A stretch of 35,992 bases of DNA from Acidobacteriota bacterium. GTDB taxonomy: Bacteria > Acidobacteriota > Blastocatellia > Pyrinomonadales > Pyrinomonadaceae. Below are positions 24,438 to 31,931 of this stretch, piece by piece; positions within the stretch are counted from its first letter, which is position 1; the number at the start of each line of letters is the position of its first letter. The stretch is from NCBI GenBank assembly GCA_024640445.1, contig JAHEEZ010000003.1, forward strand, positions 1 through 35,992, written 5' to 3'. The position numbers were made by a program, and so were the translations under genes. The notes under the pieces were generated by a model, which was not told the DNA's origin, ran no database searches, and was given only the letters and a program-made list of their open reading frames with translations.

Positions 24438-25997
24438 TCATACGGGAATCCTCTCAGCGGTCCGCGCCTGATGGACTGAAAGGCGGCATCGGAACGTCTT
24501 TTCGAACGACTCTTTCTTCATCTTGATAGCGTAGATCTCGTTCGAGCAGTCTCGGTCGCTTATCAGCGTGAGCCGCACTTCGCGACCGACCTTTTCGACC
24601 AATACGTCCCTCACCCGGCTCTTGTAACCGCGATCCACCCCATCGGCGAGGCGCAGAATGGAGCTGAGCTTGCGGACTATCTCTCTTTCTTCCTTATCGA
24701 GTGATGAAAAGTCGGGGTGAGACCGTTTTGGAAGGGACTTTCTGTGGTACCTGGCGGTGTTCGCAATGATCAGCTTTTCCGATTCCGAAAATCCCGTCAT
24801 TTCCGAATGTTTGATCAGGTACAGCGAGTGCTTGTGGTGGTCTTCGTGCGAAATGTGATATCCGACATCGTGGAGAAGAGCCGCCGCTGAGAGCAGTGTC
24901 CGGTCGTGCCGGCTCAGGCCGAAGACCGGAGCCATCGCGTCGAAGATCTTTTCCGCCATCGTCGCTACCTGAAGCGCGTGGATCTCCTCGTAACCGAACC
25001 TTCGTCCGACCGCAAACACATCTCGCAGCCTGATGTCCTCGACATCCGGTACCGGCGGAAGCTGTTCCATCTCGATCTCCCTCAGATGATCTATGATCAC
25101 TCCCTCGCGAAGCGCGTACGGACATCGCTCAACGGTCTCGATGCCGAACGCCTTCATCACTCCTTCAAGTATTTGCGCGCCCGCGACTATCACCTCAGCG
25201 CGCCGCTCGTTCATCAGCGGGATAAGCGACCGTTCCGCGATGGTCATCGACGAAAGCCGCTTGTTAAGAGCGACAAGTACGTCGTAGTGGATCGGCGGGG
25301 TGAGGATGTCGCCGTTGTCGGGCTGTTCTGTCAGCATCATCGATACGGCGGTTATCGTTCCGGAAGTTCCAGAGGTGATCCCCCAGTTCTTACCCTTAAT
25401 TTTTCTCGTTGGTTGTACGAGTGCGAATCGTATCTCCTGCCTGAGCCGTTTGAGTTCCTTCTTCGAAGGCGGATCGCTTAAGAGGAAACGTTCGGTAAGT
25501 CCGACCGCACCGAGTTTCATCGAGAAGAGCTTGGACGGCTCTTTGTCCTCCATAAGCGAAATCTCGGTAGATCCGCCGCCTATGTCGATGTTCAGCAGTG
25601 AAGTATGTTCTCCGCCAAAATACTGAGCGGCGGCAACCCCTATAAGCCGGGCCTCCTCGATCGAGGACAGTACCTCGACACGCACTCCTGTCACCGTTTC
25701 CAGTTCGTCCACAAACTTCGCGGCGTTCTTTGCTTCACGGACGGAGGCCGTAGCGACTGCCAGCAAGGCATCGGATTCGCGTGCTTCGGCTATAGAACGA
25801 AATCGTGAAACAGCGTCCGCCGAAAGTGCGAGAGCCTCTGCGGAGAGGTGGTGGTTCTGTAATGTATTGTGCCCGAGCCTGACCCTCTCTCTGTCCTCGG
25901 CGATCAGGGTAAAGGAATCGGATGAAGCCGCCTCGATCACGGCGAGCTTCAGCGAGTTCGAACCTATGTCGATGGCAGCTAGGCGGGTTGTCTTCAT
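24438..25997 (-). CDS. Exopolyphosphatase/guanosine pentaphosphate phosphatase
   Basis: A 519-residue Ppx/GppA family enzyme that hydrolyses long-chain polyphosphate and/or pppGpp. The ASKHA fold is shown by the phosphate-1 loop AIDIGSNSLKLAVIE at the N-terminus and the second loop LNIDIGGGSTEISLM near residue 138. The C-terminal third is an HD-type domain (AALLHDVGYHISHEDHHKHSLYLI), typical of long Ppx/GppA proteins. Ppx and GppA cannot be separated by eye. It is transcribed away from the CBS-SixA-PhoBR genes across an 88-nt divergent region, so it shares a promoter region with that phosphate-related cluster. Confidence 0.93.
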   Translation of the reverse strand: MKTTRLAAIDIGSNSLKLAVIEAASSDSFTLIAEDRERVRLGHNTLQNHHLSAEALALSADAVSRFRSIAEARESDALLAVATASVREAKNAAKFVDELETVTGVRVEVLSSIEEARLIGVAAAQYFGGEHTSLLNIDIGGGSTEISLMEDKEPSKLFSMKLGAVGLTERFLLSDPPSKKELKRLRQEIRFALVQPTRKIKGKNWGITSGTSGTITAVSMMLTEQPDNGDILTPPIHYDVLVALNKRLSSMTIAERSLIPLMNERRAEVIVAGAQILEGVMKAFGIETVERCPYALREGVIIDHLREIEMEQLPPVPDVEDIRLRDVFAVGRRFGYEEIHALQVATMAEKIFDAMAPVFGLSRHDRTLLSAAALLHDVGYHISHEDHHKHSLYLIKHSEMTGFSESEKLIIANTARYHRKSLPKRSHPDFSSLDKEEREIVRKLSSILRLADGVDRGYKSRVRDVLVEKVGREVRLTLISDRDCSNEIYAIKMKKESFEKTFRCRLSVHQARTAERIPV

Positions 25998-26085
25998 CTT
26001 TTGATATATTAGACCGTAAAGCTAGAATCGTAAAAAGCCCGGACCAGTGCCAAGTGCTTTTGGGCACGCAATCCGTCTTTAGCCT

Positions 26086-26541
26086 ATGAAGATATCGAAG
26101 ATAATGACCGTTGACGTTGAGTCCTGCTCGCCTGAAGACACACTCGCCGCCGCCGCCGCCGCAATGTTCCGCCGCGACTGTGGCATGCTTCCCGTCGTGT
26201 CGGGATCGAAAGTGGTCGGCGCGATAACGGATCGCGACATCGCGATCGCTTCTGCGACCCGCGACCTGTCTCCCTCGCAGATCACGGTGGGCGAGGTTGC
26301 CAAACGCAATCCGGTGACATGTACGGCGGGAAAGAAAGCAGAAGAAGTGCTTTCGGTGATGCGAAAGAAGAGGGTCCGAAGGCTTCCGGTCGTCGATGAA
26401 AATGACGGCCTGGCCGGCATAGTTTCTCTTGCGGATCTGCTTCACGCATCGAAGAACAATAAATCCCTCAGGAAAGAGGTACTCAATACAGCCCGGCAGA
26501 TCTCGGCTCCGTGTCCGATCGTATTGGGTGAGATGAAATAG
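26086..26541 (+). CDS. Stand-alone CBS-pair (Bateman) protein
   Basis: A 151-residue protein made of two CBS motifs, a Bateman module that usually binds adenine nucleotides. The first repeat is KIMTVDVESCSPEDTLAAAAAAMFRRDCGMLPVV followed by VVGAITDRDIAI in separate parts; the second has VAKRNPVTCTAGKKAEEVLSV and RRLPVVDENDGLAGIVSLADL. There is no attached catalytic domain, so it likely senses ligand and acts on a partner. The SixA-like gene starts 4 nt after its stop, so the two are probably cotranscribed. Confidence 0.9.
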   Translation: MKISKIMTVDVESCSPEDTLAAAAAAMFRRDCGMLPVVSGSKVVGAITDRDIAIASATRDLSPSQITVGEVAKRNPVTCTAGKKAEEVLSVMRKKRVRRLPVVDENDGLAGIVSLADLLHASKNNKSLRKEVLNTARQISAPCPIVLGEMK

Positions 26542-26545
26542 GGCT

Positions 26546-27040
26546 ATGAAGACTCTGCTCGTGCTGCGGCACGCGAAATCAAGCTGGGACCATCCGCATC
26601 TTTCGGATTTTGAAAGACCGCTCAACGCCAGGGGTGAGAAATCGGCGCCGGCGATGGGTGAATTCATGCGTTTGAAGGACCTTGTTCCGGACATCGTGTT
26701 CGCCTCGCCGGCGAAGAGAGCAAGGATGACGGCCGAGAAGGCAATGGCGTCGGGAGGTTTCGATGCGGAGATCGTATTTGAAGAAGGGATCTACGGGGCA
26801 GGCGCGAACAGCCTCTTGTATATTGTCTCCGGAATTGATAATGACCACGACACGGCAATGATCGTCGGTCACAATCCTGGATTTGAAATGTTGGTTCATG
26901 CGCTGACCGGAGAGAGCCGCCATATGCCTACAGCAGCTCTGGCGGTTATTGATTTCGACATTGAAGGCTGGTCGGAAATTCGGCAGAATTCAGGATCTTT
27001 GCGAGGCTTGTTCATACCCAGGGAAATAATGGCTTCATGA
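26546..27040 (+). CDS. sixA: SixA-like histidine phosphatase
   Basis: A 164-residue member of the histidine phosphatase (phosphoglycerate mutase-like) superfamily. The catalytic histidine is H9 in LVLRHAKSSWDH, a typical SixA start, and the second conserved histidine is in MIVGHNPGFEML. FASPAKRARMTAEKAM supplies the second arginine. In Escherichia coli SixA dephosphorylates a phosphohistidine of the nitrogen phosphotransferase system; bacterial relatives vary, so the target here is unknown. It sits in an apparent operon with the CBS protein, just upstream of phoB. Confidence 0.88.
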   Translation: MKTLLVLRHAKSSWDHPHLSDFERPLNARGEKSAPAMGEFMRLKDLVPDIVFASPAKRARMTAEKAMASGGFDAEIVFEEGIYGAGANSLLYIVSGIDNDHDTAMIVGHNPGFEMLVHALTGESRHMPTAALAVIDFDIEGWSEIRQNSGSLRGLFIPREIMAS

Positions 27041-27062
27041 GGCCGCGCCGGCTGTTACGTAA

Positions 27063-27079
27063 TTAACACGTTGTTAACA
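27063..27079 (+). promoter_or_regulatory. Putative Pho box TTAACA-N5-TTAACA
   Basis: Two exact TTAACA hexamers (27063-27068, 27074-27079) 11 bp apart, continued by the weaker in-phase hexamers GTAATG and TTACGC. This matches the form of the Bacillus subtilis PhoP binding site and lies about 105 bp before phoB, suggesting autoregulation. The second hexamer could also act as a -35 with a weak TACGCT 17 nt later. Confidence 0.5.
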
Positions 27080-27183
27080 TTTCTGTAATGTCCAATTACG
27101 CTTCCGCAACTAAGCTTGCTTCTTGACTAGTGGTTGGCGGCGAAAGGCCCGGACCTTTGTGCGGATACCTGCCGCGGGGGAAT

Positions 27184-27873
27184 ATGAAGCACTACGTACT
27201 GATAGTCGAAGACGAAGCCGACATTGCGGAAAGCCTCCGATATAACTTTGAGCGCGAAGGGTTCAAGGTCCAGATCGCGGAATCCGGAGAAAAAGGGCTG
27301 CGATTGGCGCTTGACGAGAACAGGCCTCCCTCACTTGTCCTGCTGGACCTGATGCTCCCGGGCATGACCGGAATTGAACTTTGCAGGAGGCTTCGAAGGG
27401 AGCCAATGACAAAGAAAATGCCGGTCATTATGCTCACTGCGAAGGCGGCAGAAGGCGACAAGCTCACCGGACTGGATACGGGCGCCGATGATTACATAAC
27501 CAAGCCCTTCTCAGTCAAAGAGGTGATCGCCCGCGTTCGCGCGGTCCTCCGGCGGGTCGATTCGGAAACCGTCCAGAAGTATGAAGACGGGCAACTGTCG
27601 GTGGATTTTGTCGATATGCGCGTGTTCTGCAGCGATGAAGAGGTGAAACTCACGCGCAAGGAATTTGCACTGTTGACTTACCTTGCCAAGAATACCGGTC
27701 GCGTGGCGACACGCCAGAATCTGTTGGATAATGTTTGGGGGTACAGTTATTTTGGTGATACACGGACGCTCGACGTCCATATACGCCGTCTCCGGCAGAA
27801 ACTCGGAGACTGCGGTGACTGTATCGAGACCGTTGTCGGAGTCGGATACCGGTTTGTCGGATTAAAATCCTGA
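27184..27873 (+). CDS. phoB: PhoB-like OmpR-family response regulator
   Basis: A 229-residue two-domain response regulator. In the receiver domain the acidic pocket is E9/D10, the phosphorylation site is D55 (LVLLDLMLPGMTG), and the switch lysine is in DDYITKPFSVKE. The C-terminal OmpR/PhoB winged helix has LTRKEFALLTYLAKNTGRV and the recognition helix TRTLDVHIRRLRQKLG. The start MKHYVLIVEDE was preferred to the upstream in-frame start at 27130 because it fits the family and follows a GGGGGA stretch. phoR begins 13 nt after its stop. PhoB assignment is based on overall likeness and on the upstream Pho box-like motif; another OmpR-family role is possible. Confidence 0.88.
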   Translation: MKHYVLIVEDEADIAESLRYNFEREGFKVQIAESGEKGLRLALDENRPPSLVLLDLMLPGMTGIELCRRLRREPMTKKMPVIMLTAKAAEGDKLTGLDTGADDYITKPFSVKEVIARVRAVLRRVDSETVQKYEDGQLSVDFVDMRVFCSDEEVKLTRKEFALLTYLAKNTGRVATRQNLLDNVWGYSYFGDTRTLDVHIRRLRQKLGDCGDCIETVVGVGYRFVGLKS

Positions 27874-27886
27874 CATCAATTGAGGT

Positions 27887-28960
27887 ATGAGCTTGCTCGG
27901 TACGCTATTCACAAAGCCTGAGACACAAAGGGAGCCTGAAAGCCCAAGAGTGACTGAAATACTGGATTCCCTTCGGGAAGGCGTCCTCATCGTCTCTGAT
28001 GATCTCCGCATATTCGCAGCCAATGGATCCGCGCGGGTGGCATTCGCGCGGACCAACGAAAGCCTGGCCGGGAAGCGCATTACAGAGGTGATCAGGGACT
28101 TCGCGCTCCATGAAGCCTTTGACCGTGCCCTGCTCAAGAAGGCGACCACCGTCGTCAGGGTCGAGATCATCGATCAGGATCGTCGGGTCTACGATGTGCG
28201 CGTCTCTCCTTTTGAAATGGAGGACGAGGGCAGGGCGATCGGCGTCTTCTACGATATTACGAAAGTGGAGCACCTTGAACGGGTGCGCCAGGCATTTCTT
28301 TCGAACATTTCCCACGAACTGAGAACACCGCTGACCTCGATATTGGCTTTCGTCGAAACGCTGGAAGACGGCGCGATCGACGACGAGGCAAACAAACGGC
28401 GGTTCCTTTCGGTGATAAGAAAGAACGCGGAAAGAATGCGGCACCTGATCGACGACATTTCTGAACTGTCCTCGATCGAGTCAGGAAATGTGAAGATCGA
28501 CCCGAAGGAAATCGATTTACACACCCTCGTTCGTGAGGTCTTCGTAAATCTCTCGGCAAAGGCTGGGGAACGCGGCATCGCGCTTGAGAATGAAGTTGAA
28601 CTCGAAACGCGTGTCCGCGCCGACGTGCTGAGATTAGAGCAAATGCTTACGAACCTTGTGGACAACGCAATCAAATTCAATCAGAACGAAGGCGCGGTGA
28701 CCGTGAGGTGCCAGGACCTTGGTAGCAGACATGTCATAGAGGTTTCCGACACCGGCGAGGGAATTATGCGGGATCACCTCCAAAGGATCTTCGAACGGTT
28801 CTATCGCATCGACCGGGCCCGCTCGCGTGAAGTGGGCGGCACGGGATTAGGATTGGCGATCGTGAAGCACCTGGCGCGTCTCCACGGGGGAGAGGTTAAT
28901 GTCGCGTCGTCGCTTGGCGAAGGATCCACGTTCTCGATAGAACTTCCCGACGCAGGCTAA
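27887..28960 (+). CDS. phoR: PhoR-like sensor histidine kinase without membrane anchor
   Basis: A 357-residue kinase. An N-terminal PAS domain (ILDSLREGVLIVSDDLRI...) covers about residues 23-125. The HisKA domain has H143 in FLSNISHELRTPLTSI. The ATPase domain has an N box (LTNLVDNAIKFN), G1 (SDTGEGI), an F box (IFERFYRID) and G2 (GGTGLGLAIVKHL). Order and motifs match PhoR, but I see no transmembrane segment: the protein begins MSLLGTLFTKPETQREPES and goes straight into PAS. It is therefore probably cytoplasmic, unlike classic PhoR. It is the last gene of the pair, before a strong terminator. Confidence 0.88.
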   Translation: MSLLGTLFTKPETQREPESPRVTEILDSLREGVLIVSDDLRIFAANGSARVAFARTNESLAGKRITEVIRDFALHEAFDRALLKKATTVVRVEIIDQDRRVYDVRVSPFEMEDEGRAIGVFYDITKVEHLERVRQAFLSNISHELRTPLTSILAFVETLEDGAIDDEANKRRFLSVIRKNAERMRHLIDDISELSSIESGNVKIDPKEIDLHTLVREVFVNLSAKAGERGIALENEVELETRVRADVLRLEQMLTNLVDNAIKFNQNEGAVTVRCQDLGSRHVIEVSDTGEGIMRDHLQRIFERFYRIDRARSREVGGTGLGLAIVKHLARLHGGEVNVASSLGEGSTFSIELPDAG

Positions 28961-28980
28961 CAACCTGCAAGACCCCTCAG

Positions 28981-29018
28981 TGCCCGCCCCCGAAAAAAAA
29001 ATCGGGGGCGGGCAATTT
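28981..29018 (+). terminator. Intrinsic terminator after phoR
   Basis: TGCCCGCCCCCGA (28981-28993) and TCGGGGGCGGGCA (29002-29014) form a perfect 13-bp stem around an A8 loop, followed by ATTTTG. Confidence 0.88.
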
Positions 29019-29020
29019 TG

Positions 29021-29029
29021 TGCTATAAT
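29021..29029 (+). promoter_or_regulatory. Extended -10 promoter of carD
   Basis: TGCTATAAT is a perfect extended -10 (TGn-TATAAT) just after the phoR terminator. No consensus -35 is present, since that position lies in the terminator stem. The leader is about 92 nt. Confidence 0.65.
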
Positions 29030-29056
29030 TACTTTATTCAATCATTTAGGCCCAAA

Positions 29057-29095
29057 GGCGGATTAGCATTTTCATTTCCGCCGATCCTCTTTTTT
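29057..29095 (+). terminator. Hairpin and T run in the carD leader, possible attenuator
   Basis: GGCGGA (29057-29062) pairs with TCCGCC (29077-29082) around a 14-nt loop; a run of six T follows at 29090-29095, before the carD ribosome binding site. The stem is short and the T run is 7 nt away, so termination would be partial at best. Confidence 0.35.
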
Positions 29096-29127
29096 CACCG
29101 CAAAATATCACGATTGGAGGGAAATTT

Positions 29128-29676
29128 ATGGAACTGAGCGTTGGACAAAAGGTCTCCTATCCGAACCAAGGCGTGTGCATGGTAGAGGAAATCGAAAAGA
29201 AGCAGATCGCAGGCAGTCAGATGAAGTTCTATTCACTTCGCGTGCTGAGCGACAATTCGACGATTTTCGTTCCTACCGCAAACGCCGAAGCTGTGGGTGT
29301 GAGGCCGATCATCGGCACGAAGCAGTGTAAGAACCTGTTGGAATATCTTGCCGAGGACTTCGACAACGTATCCAGCGACTGGAAAGTACGTTCGCGCGAA
29401 TTTAATGACAAGCTTCAATCCGGAGATATCTTTGAAGCGGCGGATGTACTGAAGAAACTTACCTTCCTGAGCACGGAAAAGAAACTTTCTTTCCGTGAAC
29501 AGAGCCTTCTTGAAAAGGCGAAATTCCTGATCGTTTCTGAACTTCGTAGTGCCGAGGACGGCAACGAAAAGAAGATCACGAAGAAAGTGGAAAAGCTGAT
29601 CGACACTGCCTGTGGGTGCCACAGCTCGATGCTTGAAGAAGAAGAGGACGGCGACGCCGCAAAAGCGGGACACTAA
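29128..29676 (+). CDS. carD: CarD/CdnL-family RNA polymerase-binding regulator
   Basis: A 182-residue CarD/CdnL protein. These bind the RNA polymerase beta subunit and stabilise open complexes, especially at ribosomal RNA promoters. The N-terminal Tudor-like RNA polymerase interaction domain shows VGQKVSYPNQGVCMVEEI and FYSLRVLSDNSTIFVPTANAE. The C-terminal helical DNA-contact domain has SSDWKVRSREFNDKLQSGD and LSFREQSLLEKAKFLIVSEL. A short acidic tail with a CGC motif (TACGCHSSMLEEEE) ends the protein. GGAGG precedes the ATG by about 7 nt. It is monocistronic between its promoter and terminator, as expected for an essential global regulator. Confidence 0.94.
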   Translation: MELSVGQKVSYPNQGVCMVEEIEKKQIAGSQMKFYSLRVLSDNSTIFVPTANAEAVGVRPIIGTKQCKNLLEYLAEDFDNVSSDWKVRSREFNDKLQSGDIFEAADVLKKLTFLSTEKKLSFREQSLLEKAKFLIVSELRSAEDGNEKKITKKVEKLIDTACGCHSSMLEEEEDGDAAKAGH

Positions 29677-29697
29677 GTTCCGGATAGTTGAAATTTG

Positions 29698-29733
29698 GCC
29701 CTGGCCCGGATGCGTTCCCGGTCAGGGCTTTTT
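29698..29733 (+). terminator. Intrinsic terminator of carD overlapping the end of queF
   Basis: GCCCTGGCC (29698-29706) pairs with GGTCAGGGC (29720-29728), a 9-bp stem including one G-T pair, followed by T5. The right arm contains the stop codon of the convergent queF gene. Confidence 0.75.
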
Positions 29734-30147
29734 CTTTCGGTACGAGGTGCGCACGACGGTCTTGATATTTCCCCGAACATTGAAGTCTCCAACGATCTCT
29801 AGTTTGCGGGGGTCGCAGGCAGTGACGAAATCGTCCCGGATAATATTTACAACGTGCTCGTGAAATACCTTGACGTCCCGGAAGGAATTTATGTACAGCT
29901 TAAGGCTTTTCAGTTCCACGCACCGTTCATCCGGCACGTAGCGAAGGCGTATGGTGGCAAAATCCGGAAAATCAGAGAAAGGGCAGATCGCCGTAAACTC
30001 CGGAATCTCGAACTCCACCCAGACCTTGCTTCCCGCGAATTCATATTCGAAGGTGTCGAGCGGATGAAGGTCCATTTGGTCTCTCGGTGTCGACCTTATG
30101 TCCAATTCCTGCAGATTCGCAGGCGGAAGTGTTGTTTCTTCAGTCAT
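29722..30147 (-). CDS. queF: NADPH-dependent 7-cyano-7-deazaguanine reductase, QueF type I
   Basis: A 141-residue enzyme reducing preQ0 to preQ1 in queuosine synthesis. With the ATG at 30147 as residue 1, the catalytic C55 (ICPFSDFPDF) and D62 and the H96/E97 pair (VFHEHV) fall at the numbers known for the Bacillus subtilis enzyme, which supports this start over the upstream TTG at 30153. The QueF motif is ELKSLKLY (78-85). The type I, single-domain length fits. It is downstream of an MFS transporter on the same strand with a 76-nt gap. Other queuosine genes are not in the window. Its last codons overlap the carD terminator. Confidence 0.95.
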   Translation of the reverse strand: MTEETTLPPANLQELDIRSTPRDQMDLHPLDTFEYEFAGSKVWVEFEIPEFTAICPFSDFPDFATIRLRYVPDERCVELKSLKLYINSFRDVKVFHEHVVNIIRDDFVTACDPRKLEIVGDFNVRGNIKTVVRTSYRKKKP

Positions 30148-30223
30148 TTTCAAAAGCCGGGCCGAACGTCTGTACGGTCGCCGTGACCCGGTAATCTGAG
30201 ATTAAGGGATAGATCCGAAAATG

Positions 30224-31456
30224 TCATTCGGCGAAACGGGGGTTCTTTACCGTCAAAAGCAGGATCGCGGCGACGACCGAGACCGACGCGCTGATCAAGA
30301 ATGCCGTCGAAGCGCCGAAACTTGTCCATATGTACCCAAACCAGAGTGACGCCGGGAACACGGTTATTCCGAACGCAAGATTGTACAAGCCATAAGCCGT
30401 ACCGCGCTTATCAGCGGGCACGAGGTCAGCCACTAAAGCCTTTTCAATTCCTTCCGTCAGCCCGAAATAGATGCCGTAAATGATGAAAAGCCCGAACGCC
30501 TGCCACGGGCCGGAGACGAACGCAAACCCGCAATACACTGCGGCATAGACGAGCCAGCCCGCGAAGATAAGCTTCTTCCGTCCGATCCTGTCTGAAAGGT
30601 CTCCGAAAACAAGTGAACTGATCACTTTGGAAAGATGCAGCGCCATCCAGAGCAGCGGAAGTAAATGGAGAGCAATGCCCGACTGCCCTGCCCGCAAGAG
30701 CAGGAATGCGTCGGTCGAATTTGAAAGCGTGAAGAGCGCGACGATGACCAGGAACCTTTTGAAGTTTCCGTCGAATCCTCTCAGCGACAGGTGCAGGGGT
30801 TCCGGGTTCGCTACCAGTGAATCGAATGTTGCTTCCTCTTCCCGGACAAAGAAGATAATCACGAAGAGCCCAAGTGCGACGGGTATCGCCGCAAAAAGAA
30901 AAACCTGTCTGTAATCGTGCGCGCTTGGAGCGTCAGGATCTGCCGCTATCAGGTAAAGAAGCAGAAAAGCGACCGCGGGTCCGAACACCGCGCCGAGATG
31001 GTCCGCCGCCCTGTTGAAACCGAACGCGAGACCTCTCTTTGAAGGATCGGTACTGGCGGCGAGAAGTGCATCTCTTGGCGCAACTCGAATTCCTTTTCCG
31101 ACACGGTCCGTGATCCTGACCGCGAGTACCTGCTGCCAGCTGCCGGCAAAGGCAAGAAGCGGCCTGACGATACTTGCGAGGGCATAGCCGGCGAAGACGG
31201 GGAGCTTCCGTTTATCAAAACGGTCACTTAGATATCCGGAAAACAGCTTTAGAAGGCTTGAAAGAGATTCGGCAAATCCTTCGATCAACCCAATTGCAAG
31301 CGGAGTGGCGCCAAGGGTGATCGCAAGAAACGCGGGAAGCAGGGGATAGATTATTTCGCTGGAAGTATCGTTGAGAAGGCTGACCGCGCTCAGGGCAAGG
31401 ACGTTTCGCGACAGACCCTTGAAACGCTGAAAGAAAGCTGCGTCTTTAAGCGGCAT
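30224..31456 (-). CDS. Major facilitator superfamily transporter
   Basis: A 410-residue 12-helix transporter. Family signatures include the loop 2-3 motif LFSGYLSDRFDKRK (motif A type) and, in the second half, LVFGDLSDRIGRKK. The sequence TDRVGKGIRVAPRDALLAAS between helices 4 and 5 marks a subgroup of poorly characterised MFS permeases, sometimes annotated as drug or nitrate/nitrite-type exporters. The substrate is unknown. It begins 9 nt after the small membrane protein gene, so the two are probably cotranscribed. No clear ribosome binding site precedes the ATG. Confidence 0.88.
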   Translation of the reverse strand: MPLKDAAFFQRFKGLSRNVLALSAVSLLNDTSSEIIYPLLPAFLAITLGATPLAIGLIEGFAESLSSLLKLFSGYLSDRFDKRKLPVFAGYALASIVRPLLAFAGSWQQVLAVRITDRVGKGIRVAPRDALLAASTDPSKRGLAFGFNRAADHLGAVFGPAVAFLLLYLIAADPDAPSAHDYRQVFLFAAIPVALGLFVIIFFVREEEATFDSLVANPEPLHLSLRGFDGNFKRFLVIVALFTLSNSTDAFLLLRAGQSGIALHLLPLLWMALHLSKVISSLVFGDLSDRIGRKKLIFAGWLVYAAVYCGFAFVSGPWQAFGLFIIYGIYFGLTEGIEKALVADLVPADKRGTAYGLYNLAFGITVFPASLWFGYIWTSFGASTAFLISASVSVVAAILLLTVKNPRFAE

Positions 31457-31465
31457 TTATGAGGA

Positions 31466-31666
31466 TCATCTGACGCGGAGAGGCGCACCGGTTCCGCCCA
31501 CTCCGCTGTAGTTCCAAATGTATATGCCGCCGACAAGGGCAGCGCCGATTATAACGATCAGCAGGATCAACCGCACGAAGAACCTGACCGACCTCTTCAG
31601 GAGCCTGAAAGCGATATACGCTATCGCCACAAGAACCAACACAAATATCACACCGGCAATTTCCAT
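31466..31666 (-). CDS. Small membrane protein, two predicted helices
   Basis: A 66-residue protein with two hydrophobic segments (about residues 2-21, EIAGVIFVLVLVAIAYIAF; and 31-51, VRLILLIVIIGAALVGGIYI), joined by a basic loop RLLKRSVRFF that should face the cytoplasm. A short polar tail follows. Family not recognised. It starts 2 nt after yacG and ends 9 nt before the MFS gene, so it is the middle gene of a tight cluster. Confidence 0.65.
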   Translation of the reverse strand: MEIAGVIFVLVLVAIAYIAFRLLKRSVRFFVRLILLIVIIGAALVGGIYIWNYSGVGGTGAPLRVR

Positions 31667-31668
31667 AT

Positions 31669-31875
31669 TCAGTTTTCGAGGTCTCTGCCCGCCGCCTTTT
31701 CCAGATCGTCAATATCTTCTTCGGTCAATGACGACGTCTCTGCCGGCAACGCGTATTCACCGTCTGCCCAGGCACCGAAATCAAGAAGTTTGCACCGCTC
31801 CGAGCAGAATGGCCTGGATATATTCCCTGTGTATTCCGTGTACCGTCCGCAATGGGGACATTTTACCTCTGGCAT
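31669..31875 (-). CDS. yacG: YacG-like DNA gyrase inhibitor/zinc-binding protein
   Basis: A 68-residue protein of the YacG family, which in Escherichia coli binds GyrB and inhibits gyrase. Zinc ligands C6, C9 (CPHCGR), C24 and C28 (RPFCSERCKLLD) and the following FGAWADGEYALP match the family well. The acidic tail (LTEEDIDDLEKAA) is also seen in relatives. The start MPEVKCPHCG was chosen because the longer frame to 32058 adds unrelated sequence. A TATAAT sits on this strand 10 nt before the ATG, so the transcript may have almost no leader. Just upstream is a run of 7-nt repeats. Confidence 0.85.
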   Translation of the reverse strand: MPEVKCPHCGRYTEYTGNISRPFCSERCKLLDFGAWADGEYALPAETSSLTEEDIDDLEKAAGRDLEN

Positions 31876-31884
31876 TTCGGGGAA

Positions 31885-31890
31885 ATTATA
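31885..31890 (-). promoter_or_regulatory. -10 element of yacG
   Basis: A perfect TATAAT on the minus strand, 10 nt before the yacG ATG. No consensus -35 is seen because the -35 position lies in the heptamer repeats. Confidence 0.4.
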
Positions 31891-31897
31891 ACAGAAG

Positions 31898-31931
31898 ACA
31901 GGAGATAGGAGACAGGAGACGGACGACAGGG
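31898..31931 (+). repeat. Tandem 7-nt repeats before yacG
   Basis: ACAGGAG, ATAGGAG, ACAGGAG, ACGGACG and ACAGGG follow in phase with a 7-nt period. They cover the promoter spacer and -35 position of yacG. The rest of the gene-free stretch 31932-32270 shows nothing I recognise. Confidence 0.65.

Noticed and set aside
25735..26694. 319-codon open frame on the minus strand spanning ppx/gppA, CBS and sixA
   Set aside because: It overlaps three well-supported genes in other frames, and its translation shows no family features.
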